Source: Clonostachys chloroleuca (taxonomy: Eukaryota; Ascomycota; Sordariomycetes; Hypocreales; Bionectriaceae). Taken from it: a stretch of DNA of 64,000 nucleotides. The notes beneath the pieces are model-generated. The model was not told the origin of the DNA, did not search any database, and worked only from the letters and a program-made list of their open reading frames with translations. Location: contig JBANAY010000003.1 in NCBI GenBank assembly GCA_037952775.1, forward strand, positions 11,656,001-11,720,000, given 5' to 3'. Positions 53,747 through 64,000 of this stretch are shown one piece after another; the stretch's first letter is position 1, and each line of letters begins with the position of its first letter. A program made the position numbers and the translations under genes.

Positions 53747-55434
53747 TTAGCTGCCGAGGTAGGCGCGGATGGCGCCTTGAAGCCTAGTGGCACCTTCGCC
53801 GAGCGATGCCGTGATGTTCTCCAGGTCATCGCCGGCTGTAATACCGAACTGTCGGATGAAATCCTTGGCGGCAGTCTCGAGGTCACCATAGTCATCTGCC
53901 GGCTCATCCTCTGGGCGGCCGAAGTAGGCGTTGGAGGAGATGGAGGTGGCGCCCTCGAAGCCTTGCAGGCGGTTCTTGGCTTCAGTTTGGGCGTTGGAAT
54001 CGTAGTTACCACGGCCAAAGTACTCGTCGGAAGATATACCCTTCTGGGCACCAAACTTGGTTCGCGCAAAATTATCAGATTCATCTGCAATCATGTCATA
54101 TCAGCAATCGAAATCCATGGGTATAGATTCTCCGGAAGCTCTTACCCTCAGCAGCGGCCTTGACTGGTCCTACGGAGCCGAATCCACCAGCATTCTTCTT
54201 TACTGGGGCAGCGGCAGCTTTGTTGCCGCCAATCTGGCCAAATCCCAGTCTTCCGAAACCCATTCCCAAACGTTCGACCTCCGCGTTCGACTTGTTGCGG
54301 GTATGGGGGCTTGTAGGTCCGGCCGGAGGAGGGCTAACAGGTGTTGGCGACAGAATGGTGGCGCCGGATTGTCCCTCCTTGAGAGTTGGATCCTCTACAG
54401 CGTCGGGATCGTATCCAAGCTTCGCGATTCGTTCGGCTTCCTCCTTGGCTCGCTTTTCGGCCTCGTCGAAGTCAATCAGATCAGCGGGGACCTTCTTAAC
54501 GCCCAACTTGGCAGGCTTCTTTGCCCCAAGAACATTGGCCTTGCGAGGTGCTCCAGCGGTGCCAGTCTTTCGCAGTGCAGCGGATGTCGTGATACGGCTG
54601 GCAGGTGGCTTATCCGTAGAATCAGTCTTGGATAGCGGTGAGGCTGACCGAGTTACATCCTTGCCATTGCCGGCGCTGAGGAAAGGGGAAGGGGTTCGGC
54701 CCGTCGGTGTTCCAGTCCGTGAAATAGGGGGTGTAGGTCGCTTGATGGCGGGTTTGTCCCAAGATGAGAAGAAGTCGTCTTCAGGCTCGCCGGCGGGGGT
54801 AGAAGAGCCGTCCGCATCGACGCCGTCAACCACGACCTCAGTAGGATACCTAAGTCAAGAAGGTTAGGGGCTGGATGGACATGGAAATAATCTTGAGTGG
54901 AAGGATAAACACTGACTCTTGAGCATCTCGAGCAGCCCGTCTCTTGAGCTCCTCCTTGTACTTTGTTGCCGCGTTAGATTGGTACTTGGTCTTGGGGTCT
55001 TTGCTGTTCAGGGCAGCAGTGCCTCCGTTCTGCTGGAAAAACTTGGTGGCAGACTCGTTGCCACCGACTTTCATCACTCGGAGCTGTTCCCATTGCCATT
55101 CTATTAAGTGGGAATTAGCAAAACCGCGGAGTCGAAGGATCCAGCATTTTGGCACATACGGTCGAGGTTGGTAGATCGCACAAAGGAGATATGGACACCC
55201 AAGTTGCGATGGTTGGAGGAACAGTCGAGGCACAGGTAGATACCGAAAGGTACCGATGTCCACGTAGGGTTCTTCTGACCACAGTCGAAGCAAATCTACA
55301 TGTATCCCCCAAAGTCAGCCCTGATCATGAATACGCGATTCGACACTCGACGCGCCGCCCACCTTATTTGCCTGCTTGGTTTTCAGTTTATCGAAGATCT
55401 TCAGCGACTGTTGTTTGGTCGCGAGGCCGCTCAT
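53747..55434 (-). CDS. GLO3: ArfGAP of the Glo3 type
   Basis: Glo3 stimulates GTP hydrolysis by Arf1 on COPI vesicles between Golgi and ER. Five exons are supported: 55434-55363, 55295-55160, 55100-54917, 54849-54146 and 54084-53747, with introns of 59-67 bp. All joins keep frame and give 477 residues. The ArfGAP zinc finger has [24 protein letters not shown] (C-x2-C-x16-C-x2-C) followed by [17 protein letters not shown], whose Arg is the catalytic finger. A Ser/Pro/Lys-rich middle part includes [20 protein letters not shown]. The C-terminus has two ISS-x2-YFGR repeats ([18 protein letters not shown]), the Glo3 motif that separates this group from Gcs1. It ends [11 protein letters not shown], an amphipathic helix. 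Confidence 0.95.
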
Positions 55435-55564
55435 TTTGGCGTTGTGCTCCCCGTGGAGACTTGCGCTCGGATACCAGGATTGGGAAATAGAAATGTCACG
55501 AAACGGAGACTCGGTTCTCTGCGAGACAAGAGCAAATTCGCGCCGCGTTGGGGATGTCACAATA

Positions 55565-55619
55565 ATTGGTGTCGAACGAGGAGTTCAGGAGTCAATAGTT
55601 GATGTCGAGGTGCAATTGG
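55565..55619. promoter_or_regulatory. Two inverted CCAAT boxes between GLO3 and TIM21
   Basis: The pentamer ATTGG (CCAAT on the minus strand) occurs at 55565-55569 and 55615-55619, 50 bp apart, in the 436-bp gap separating the two divergent start codons. CCAAT is the binding core of the fungal HAP complex. With the short gap this suggests a shared promoter; binding is inferred. Confidence 0.35.
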
Positions 55620-55870
55620 TAAAGTGGCATGTCCGATGCGCTATTCCCAATTTGGATCAACATCTTTCCCCACCTCGACCTTTCTGCCGAGGGCGGTGAC
55701 AGCCCAGTCAATAGAAATGCACCTGCATGTGTAAGTCACCACAAGATGCCATCGCCAAGCGCACCCGGCCGCGTCTCCCAGACTTGAGCAGATCTACGAC
55801 AACTCTCGAACCCATCGCATAAAAAAGGGCTTCATATGGTCCTCCGAGAAATGGCTCCAACTTTCCCACA

Positions 55871-56743
55871 ATGAATCCCTCAAAATCATTGGCAGGGTTG
55901 CGACCTGTTTCCCGCCTAACCTCCACAACCTCGATCCGTCCATTTCTGAGCGCCCGACCGTACGCCACCCAAGGCAGCACGAATAACAATGCCAAGCCTA
56001 CGTCACGTAGGCGCTCTGTCACACCATTCAACGATACTGGGTTTGTGCCTTGGAGCGAGCTCTCAGTGAGCGAGAAAGCCGCCCGGGCCACTCAACAGAG
56101 CTTCAACTTTGGCATGGTGATAGTTGGCATTGTGCTCACTGTCAGTCATTTGGTTTCTTCACAGATCTCCCGGGCGTTGGTTTCTGATTCTTAACAGGGC
56201 GGTGTCGGATACTTCCTCTGGCATGATGTGTTTTCTCCCGACAGCAAGACCGCACAATTCAACCGAGCGCTAGACAAAGTCAAAGTTGACCATCGATGCA
56301 TCGAACTTCTTGGGAACCCCAAAAAGATCTCTGCGCATGGTGATGAGTCGTCAAACAGCTGGCGACGAGCTCGCCCAGTAACGTATAGGCTTCCTTCCAA
56401 AACAATGCAAATGCCAAGGCTCCTTTACTAACACCAAGACAGCGGTGTTGAGCGAACCGACCCAGACGGAACGCAGCACCTGATAATGCACTTCTATGTA
56501 AGTTCAACAATTCCTTCAACTCCTGAGGATTTAATGCTGATATCATCCTAGGTCAATGGGCCGCTGAACAATGGCGTTGTTCGGCTTCACATGGTCAAGT
56601 ACCGCAATTCGGACGATTTTCATTACAAGTATCTCTTCCTAGATGTCAAGGAGCATGAGCGCGTGTATCTAGAGAAGGAAGATCCAAATGGCGCCGGGGG
56701 ACACCGCAAGCAGCTCAGCTTCTTTGGTGTGAAATGGGGTTAA
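55871..56743 (+). CDS. TIM21: Mitochondrial inner-membrane import subunit Tim21
   Basis: Tim21 links the TOM complex to the TIM23 presequence translocase and to respiratory complexes. Four exons are supported: 55871-56140, 56198-56382, 56443-56497 and 56552-56743, with introns of 54-60 bp, giving 233 residues. The N-terminus MNPSKSLAGLRPVSRLTSTTSIRPFLSARPY is a clear mitochondrial presequence. The single membrane span is FNFGMVIVGIVLTGGVGYFLW, interrupted by intron one, whose donor is GTCAGT. The intermembrane-space domain has DHRCIELLGNPKKISAHGD, SWRRARPV, HLIMHFYVNGPLNNGVVRLHMV and VYLEKED. The second intron uses GTATAG..ACAG; using the nearer GTAACG instead would break the frame. The length matches the family. 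Confidence 0.93.
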
Positions 56744-59030
56744 ACAGAGTCGAGTTGACGGAGCGATGAAGTTGCGAACTTCTTGCGCTTCGCTTATGTA
56801 TCACCACTGTTTCTATCATGTCATGCTGGGATGCCTTCATCTCTAGCCATCACAAGTAGCACGGCGTTGCTTTGGATTTCCGGATATCCGATCGATTTCA
56901 AGGGTTTGGGAATGGAAGGGGGACAGGATTGGTCTTGTCATTTGTGGGATTATAGCTAGCCCCTGGGTTCGGCTGCAATTAAACTCCAGCGATTCATTAT
57001 AGCTCGGACTCTATCAATGGAGAATGATGATACTCCTCGTCTCATCTGCGACTACGACGCCAACGAGACATCTTGGTCCTTCTAATGTGGTATTCATGGC
57101 TACGAAAAGGAATTGGGACGGGTCATTATGGGCTATAATATTGTGACAACACACCGCGGGCTCGAGCAACATTCATCTGGCTAGGATCTCAATACATACA
57201 ATGGGAATTTAACAATAGCTCATCTTCAGACGAAGGGCAAACTCCAAGGACGGTGCCGCCTAGATCGTGAGAGTGCAAAGCACCTCAAAGCTTGGCTACC
57301 TACCAACCACCATACTTTTGCCTTACGTCCGGCATTTTTGACGAAACTTCCATCCGTGGGAAGCCATATTTCCGGAGAACAAAATGTCAGACCACCGGAA
57401 GAGCCATGATCAAAGATTCTGGTTGCCCCCTGGGGATGATACCCCGAGGGGCAGGACTCACTCACCAATGGCCGGAGTGTTTCGGCAAACCTGGCAACCC
57501 GTCCAGCCCAGCCTCCGCAGCCTTGGCCACGAGGTCTGTCAAATTTTAAACAACCTCGTCCAAGAAAAGGGGGGATGTTGTGATATTGCCTCGATAACTG
57601 TACACCAACCGGGTATACCACCGCTAAACGCCGTATAGCAACATTTCTTTTGCCATGCCTTCAATCTTTAGCTGTCTTCTTGTGCCCTCTTTTTTTGTGG
57701 GCTTGATTCTCAGGCTACTGTCTGCACTACAGAAAAGCTCATGAATAATGAGATGGAAACATGAACAGAAGTGTATCCCCTCTGGCGTCTCAATGGCAGC
57801 CTCTAGGTGCATACGGCACTGTGGGAAAACAAATACAGCAACCCCTATCACATGGCGGGTACCAGGGCCAAAGAATTATTCCTCAACTGGCATATGTAAG
57901 TGTACAAAGCTCGAAATCCAATCATCTCTTACACGATACTCAACAATTCGTATAAGTTGAAAGCGACAGGTTAGGTGCACCCCATCCAGTCGATCCCCGC
58001 TCCGATCCAGTAGATAGTATGAATCGGCGTCTTGAACATCAATAAAGCGAGTCGGCGTGATAAAGTTATCTCCCTGTTCTGTCTGTTTCCCCATGGAGAC
58101 ATCGGCGTTGTACAGCAGACTCACGCCATTCGGATGCATCGCCTAAGCCAAAGTAGCAGGTCACTTTCCGGCAATCCCCATTTGGAACCCAAATAAACTG
58201 GGATTGGCTGAACATGTGGGGTAGTAGTAGCATTCGAGCTTCGTACTCTTCATACCCCATCTCTATGGGTGCACTTTGTCCCGGGCCGGTGCTATATCAC
58301 AGACCACACATCACTCTACCCAACCTGATGCGCCTACGTGTCCTGGCCGAAACGCACCACATGAAGGTCCATGTTTCTCCAGCGTGGGGTCTGAGAGGGC
58401 GGGCATGCTGCAAAGTCGGAAAGATCGGGCATAACCGATTGTTTGGGGCGGTGATCATGATGACATCCCCAGCTACGATCTCCTTCTTGGGCGTCCACGT
58501 CGTGGGGAATGGGGCGTGCAGAAAGCTGAACGCTGCCACTCGCCTACGCAGGGAGAAGACATTGCCTTGATAGAACCAGGTGGAGGGGGTGTTACCAGGT
58601 TTCTGTTCTCACTGAATGAGCAACCAGGTCGTTGTACCTCGCCAATTCATGCTGGAACAGTGGATGGAGGCGTGTGTTTACAAATGCTTTCTGACATGCG
58701 GCGCTCTTGATGGGCTGAGCCCATCACAAGACTAGGAAAGCTTGTTTGTACCGTCGGGACAAGTTGGGGGCAAAATCAGGCATGTTGCCCACTCCTCCGA
58801 AGCCGCAGGGCAAGGAATCCCCAAGTGAGTATCAGAGCAATATTGTCGGGGCTGCCTGTGCTCCGCATGTCCGGATATCGAAGTTCCTGTCCCCATGCCT
58901 ACTGGCAAAGATATTGACGAAGAAAATATCTCGCTTGGACAAGAATGATGCCAACCTGGTCAAGTTTAAAAAGACGGAAACCCATTCACCAGAGGCCAGC
59001 TCACCATTGCCACTACAATTCGTAATTTCA

Positions 59031-59064
59031 CATTGATGTTCACGTTGATGTTCACGTTGATGGG
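59031..59064. repeat. 12-bp tandem repeat (cacgttgatgtt type)
   Basis: Three adjacent units are visible: a partial one at 59031-59040, then 59041-59052 and 59053-59064, the last with two changed bases. It lies in the gene-free right end. Confidence 0.75.
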
Positions 59065-62000
59065 AAGAACGAAAGTCAAAGAACAAGGCGTTCTAGCAAT
59101 AAGTAAACTCGCCCCGGCAAGCTCCGGAGAACAAGGGGTGTTCCCATGCATTCCTTGGTATAATGAAGGGCAGCATAGCCGTGGCTATCTGACCCCGGGA
59201 ACTAGGAGAATAGAGAAAACATGCTTTTTCATAATTACTTTGAGTTCATGGCAATACCTGTCAACCACTTACCGGCAGTGCATACCCGTTGGAACGCCAA
59301 GAAGGACCAGAATTTTCGGCTGATCAGACCTTGCCCTGTGGGTTAGAGTATATTTTTACTTGTTGGGGGGATAGTAGAGGGACACCCCCCCTTGTTCTGA
59401 CATGGTGAAGCTCAAGGGCTTCATCTCATAGGCCCTCGACTCGTCGTGGGTGTGTATACAGTCAACCCATGGAAGGAACGGACAGGTGAAGGAAACGAGA
59501 CAGCAACACAGGTCCAGTGAAGTGCAGATGCAATGGAAATCAGTTCCAGGCTACAAGGTGCGATTGGAGTCGCAAATAGCCGCCGCCCAGGGTCTTGATA
59601 CTCGTACGAGGATTCGAAATCGAAGTGGAGCCCATCCGGGGAGGCTGACCGAGCCTTCATTTTATAGGAAGTCTTGCGAGAACAAGGTGAGCAAGCCGGT
59701 CGGGACCGTGTCCGAAGGTCTTGGTGAGAGGGAACTCGGAGAGTAGAAAACAAGCATGGCCTGGAGATCACACATCCTTACCAACCGCTTCTTTCCTCTG
59801 CCAAAACCGCATCGATTTGGGGGCGATGTCTAATCTCTCGCCATCGGAGAATAAAACCACGCCGCATAACCTGCAATGGGTGACAGGTATCCATCCAAAA
59901 TGGCACCCCCAGCGACAAGGTCGGATTTAACCTCCGAATGTTCTCTCAGCCTTCCTGCCCCTGCGAAGAGAAGCAAGCCTGCCTGCCGGCCTGCATAGCA
60001 CTCATGATGTGCTGTAACCGCTACCAAAGGGTGCCTGCACATTCCACAACTCCGCACTCCTTGGCGGAGCCCCAGTTTTGAGGGTTTCATTGCCTCTCGC
60101 TTCCAAACGGATGCGACAGGTACCTACATAACTGCCACCCAGTGGGCGACCAAGTGGTACGACACCGACATGTGCAGGTCTTCGGGATCGCAACTCGTAC
60201 CAGAATCGCAGACACCATCGGCTTAAGCCGGGGAGGGCATCGAGAAGGTCCAGTACTTCCGTGGAGGGGAAACGATTGATCGCACATTTCATCCTCCCCC
60301 TTAGGCCACATTGGCGGGCATTCGGAAGCCGTTTCTTTTCGTGCCAGCTAGACTTTTACCGTTGGCTGGGCGTCTGCAAAGAGAGTCTTCAGAGCCATCG
60401 CACCAACTTGCCAAGTTAGGCAAACTGGGGCGGGAGACTGAGTTCTCTCTGAGTTCATCTTGACTGGCTATAGCACAGCATCTGGTATTGCTGTAGCCAT
60501 CTCGGATGGCCGGAACGCGGCTCCAAACCTTGCCCTGAGCAAGATGGAATGTGCGTATCTAGATACCTCTGGACGGGTGGCATAACGCATGCATAGAAAG
60601 CTCAACTCCTAGGCATTCGTCAATTGACTGCAATATACACAGTATAGGCACATAATTATCCTTTGTAATGCAGGTCATGCATATACAATTATGTTGGTAA
60701 ATTTGGCCGGAGTAGAAACACGCGTTGGTGGATGAGAGAGCAATAGTCGCTTGGCAAGCACGTGCATCCTTCATTGCCTCGCCTTTCCTCACGGCTTTGG
60801 CTGCCCATCGAAATGATTCGAGTGAAGCTGGCACCCACGCTCAACGCAGGTGACAACTGACTCATCTGCCCCCATCTCTCCACAGGGGAAATAGCGGCAG
60901 CGATAACACTAATGTACGTACCCAAGTACCTACTTGCTCCGCCAAATGTTGGCTGCAGTTGCGCCTACGACCGCCGCAGGCTTTGCGCCATGCTGGAATG
61001 ATCCCTCGGCCATGGCCTGCGTCGCCTCGCCTCGCCCTGCTTCAGGGCGGAGTCCCGTTCCTGTTGCTGGGTGAGTCAATACGGCGGTGGTAAGCTGGGT
61101 TGGCGACGGCGTGTACTGCGGTGCCGCATGCTGTTTTATGTGCGTACCCCCTCCCCGTTTCCGCTCGAGACGCCCAGCCATGGCCCCCTTACCTGGACAC
61201 CCCCTTCCCCCACAATCCCACGTCTCCATGAGAGAGAAATCCCTGCCTGGGCATGCGCTGTGCCAGGGTGAAAGGCAACCAGGCGCCAGGGGGCCTCAGG
61301 CCATGGATCTTGGGGGGCGTGGGGGTTTGCCGGCCTGGCCCTGTCGTCATCCTCGACCAACGAGCTCTGGGGAGACAGACAGCTTCGGGATACCGCTCCG
61401 GGCGAGCCCGACTCGATCTGGTATGCTGCTGGAGACAGGTCCAAGCTGAGACCGCGAAACCGAGACTCTCACGGGCGGAGGAGAGATGTGACAAGAAACA
61501 CACTTTCCGATGCGAGATATGGTCTGAGTGCTCCAACACTTGATAATATGCATGTATCACCATGTGATGCACCTGTAGCGCGTAGCACGCGGGGAGAGGA
61601 TTCCAAGGGATGGGTGGTGGCCACCGCTTTTGGGGTTGCAAAATTTGCTTTGTCTCTGGTCCCCCCAACTTGGACTGAAGCACTTGATCAGCTCATGCCT
61701 CCTCCTACTTGCTCCCCCATGGGGAGAGGATCCCTCTGGTAGAGCAACAAATCTTCGTGAGACCTGCTTGGCGCCCAGGTAGCCAAGCTGAACTGGGACA
61801 TGGGGGCGGGAAGCTGAGCACGCAAACGCCGAACGTGACACACGGCTCATTTCACGGTTCCAGTGATGATTAGTACCATCCCAGCAAATTTTCATCATTC
61901 AGAAACATGCAAATGAGTTACGTGGTGTCATGTACCCTCTCCTGCACAAAAAGGAGAAGAGATCAGCAAGAGTGAACGCGAGAGAAGAGTATCCGCATTG

Positions 62001-63472
62001 GTGATGGGTTGCTCGGGATGGTTGGGGCGTGTATAGAGAATCAACCACCGTAACCAATTAGACAGGAAAAAAGCAACCTGTAAAGGAAGGGATGTAAAGC
62101 CCTGCTAAACAAAGTAAAGAGCCATCGATGATGCTCCCAACTGTGGCTTGGGCAGTATGACGAAGCTGCATTTTGAACCAGTGGTTTAGGCGGTGCGTCT
62201 GTGGCCGCCTGTGGCCAACCAATACTACAACCATCCAAAACACCCCTCCAACTCGGCGGTCTAAGCATATGTGTGTGCCTAACAAAAAGAAACAAGAAAA
62301 AAAAAGAAAAGAGCCATGGTGATTAGTTGCAAGAGCTCACGCGCTAAACCATCTAGCCTGCGCAGTTGGGCAGCTTTGAGGTTGGCGAAAGCGGCCAACA
62401 CCACCAGTTGGTTCGACGGCATGCTTCCTTTCATGGTCATCCAGCCGCCGAGACTGGCAGCCAGCGACGGAGCAGCCCGTCGTCAATGATGACATGGGCT
62501 AGACTGCGCCAGCGAGTAGACGTGGACGGACGACGGGAAGGCCGCACAGCCTCGGTAGTTGTCGGGATCGCTCAGCGTGTCTCCAGTGCCAGCACTCACT
62601 GGCGAGCCCTGGAAATTGTGGCCCCCGAGGCGCCAGACATGCCGGTTTCAACCGCATGATGGACAGTCAGCAGTCGATTGCTTTCTCTGTCTTTCTCAGC
62701 TAGTAATACCCATTTGCTCAGCATTGAGAGAACAGCAACAACCGGTTTCTCATTTGTGACGAGACAACTCCACAAACCGCGCTGTCATGCAACTAGCAGC
62801 TGCTCCCAACGACCTGTAATCCCTCCTCTTGTGGTCTGAACTAACCGTTCGAATCAAATGGAATCGCATGTACGTGCCACTGCGGCATGCACGTACAGCA
62901 GAATGTAACAGGTCCATTCGTAAGATCAACACTCAGTTGCATTTTCTGAATCAAGCGGTCAAAGCCCAACCGCGTATGCAAGAGCGGCTCACATCATGCA
63001 ACCCGAGATCTCACCCCCAGAGGATGACTCTTCTCTTGATACCTGGCAAGGCAGAATGGCCAACGTTTCAACAAGAAAAAATTTCATCCTGCAACCTCTC
63101 TACACATCAGGTTGGGGAAGCAAAAGGCGGGGAGAGAGCAGGGCGTGGTCTCATCAACACCACCCCTGGTCGCACCGCTTCAAACAAGCAACCTCTTTGT
63201 TCGAACATGTCATTGTCGCACGGGGATCCTGTCAACGTGGCTCGCTCGCGACCTACTCATCCTTTCGGGCACCCAGAGGAGAGAGGTGCGGAAACTTGCT
63301 TCGCCTTGCTTGCGTGTCGTATTTCCTTCTCGCCCAGCCCAGTGTAGCACCACCGCCCCCCAATGTACACGGCATGTGAAGGACGCCATCCTACGGGATC
63401 CGGCTCTCGGTTTTTTTTTCCTTGCGCCTTGCCTCTGATCCCACCTTGACTGTATAGCAACACCAGATATGC

Positions 63473-63490
63473 CACACACACACACACACA
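63473..63490. repeat. CA dinucleotide microsatellite
   Basis: Nine CA units, followed by a short TACACA extension. It lies in the gene-free right end. Confidence 0.85.
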
Positions 63491-64000
63491 TACACATTCT
63501 TGTCAATTTCCCCAGACCATCGGATCGTATTGCCGTAACCACCCCTCCTCCATCCTTCCTTCCAATCCCCTCCCCCTGAGGATAAAATCTTGGTTCGCTA
63601 TCTCTACTCCGGCCGCTTTTGGGCACAGTTGCACATAAGTTGTACAGATAAGAGACGAGTCTCATGGGATCATCCCTCTTTCCCCCGTGGGACAAGTATG
63701 ATATGTCATAGCCTGAGCTGAGTCGATGTGGTTCTAATTACCCAGAACGGTGCGTAAGGCAGTGACATGTTCTGCCCCTCCCAGGAGCATATGATAGGAT
63801 CCCAATCTCCAGATCATCAGTGCATCGTTGATGATTGCGCACGCCCACACGACCAACAAGCGCCCGCCCTTATCACCACGGCCTGCCCCGCTCTGCCCTG
63901 CCCTTCGCAAAGGGCGAAGTGTACGTGTTGCATGTGTGTGCATTAACAAAAGAAAAGGTGGTGAGTGTGTGAGCTTTCCCGGCGGTGAGGATGAGGTGCC

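Larger units (their letters stand above)
56744..64000. other. 7.2-kb region without a supported gene at the right edge
   Basis: Open frames here (for example 57226-57621 minus, 61189-61683 minus, 62829-63347 plus and 63210-63695 minus) overlap one another, lack domains and have unbiased codon use. I see no splice pattern that links them, no RNA gene and no transposon. The region includes a 12-bp tandem repeat at 59031-59064, a CA repeat at 63473-63490 and pyrimidine-rich blocks near the right end. It could be the upstream region of a gene beyond the window. Confidence 0.5.

Noticed and set aside
59031..59064. Possible CRISPR-like or integrated repeat array
   Set aside because: Only three short contiguous units without spacers are present; it is a simple tandem repeat in a fungal genome.
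62829..63695. Overlapping plus and minus frames near the right edge
   Set aside because: They overlap on opposite strands, have no domains and show no codon bias.

Overview
The window is nuclear DNA of a filamentous ascomycete (Pezizomycotina, most likely Sordariomycetes). The basis is short GT..AG introns of 54-148 bp inside conserved eukaryotic genes, genes on both strands without operons, and the gene set itself: a fungal Ndt80-like regulator, a bifunctional HPPK/DHPS folate gene, a fungal SLATT protein and a CSC1/RSN1 channel. I can support eighteen protein-coding genes. I see no tRNA, rRNA, CRISPR array or recognisable transposon.

Left third (1-20.8 kb): the tail of a low-complexity protein (+), a DUF676/ROG1-like serine esterase (+), an orphan basic protein in an AT-rich pocket (-), phosphopantothenoylcysteine decarboxylase of CoA synthesis (-), translation factor eIF3g (-), a CSC1/RSN1 ion channel (+), an ICT1/CGI-58-like alpha/beta hydrolase (-) and the lipid phosphatase subunit Spo7 (+). 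Middle (21-36 kb): a GT31-like glycosyltransferase (-), a fungal SLATT two-helix membrane protein (-), tRNA methyltransferase Trm1 (+), a diacylglycerol/sphingoid kinase-like protein (+), an ABC-F ATPase (-) and an unknown leucine-rich protein (-). An 8.4 kb stretch without a supported gene then leads to an Ndt80/PhoG transcription factor of the VIB-1/XprG type (+). Right third (49-56.7 kb): Fol1 (-), nitronate monooxygenase (+), ArfGAP Glo3 (-) and Tim21 (+), then 7.2 kb with nothing supported.

Most genes are unrelated housekeeping functions. Lipid metabolism recurs (ROG1-like esterase, ICT1-like hydrolase, Spo7, DAGK-like kinase), but I see no sign of a cluster. Several pairs are divergent and could share promoters: eIF3g/CSC1, hydrolase/SPO7, SLATT/TRM1, FOL1/NMO and GLO3/TIM21.

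The most important point for any user of this sequence is that eight reading-frame breaks interrupt six genes. Seven are repaired by one added base. Six of those lie exactly in runs of five or six G or C, and four genes affected this way are conserved (two of them normally essential). The simplest explanation is homopolymer under-calling in the assembly rather than gene decay; the alternative, -1 ribosomal slippage on G/C runs, should be excluded. Automated gene models here will be split or given false introns at these sites.
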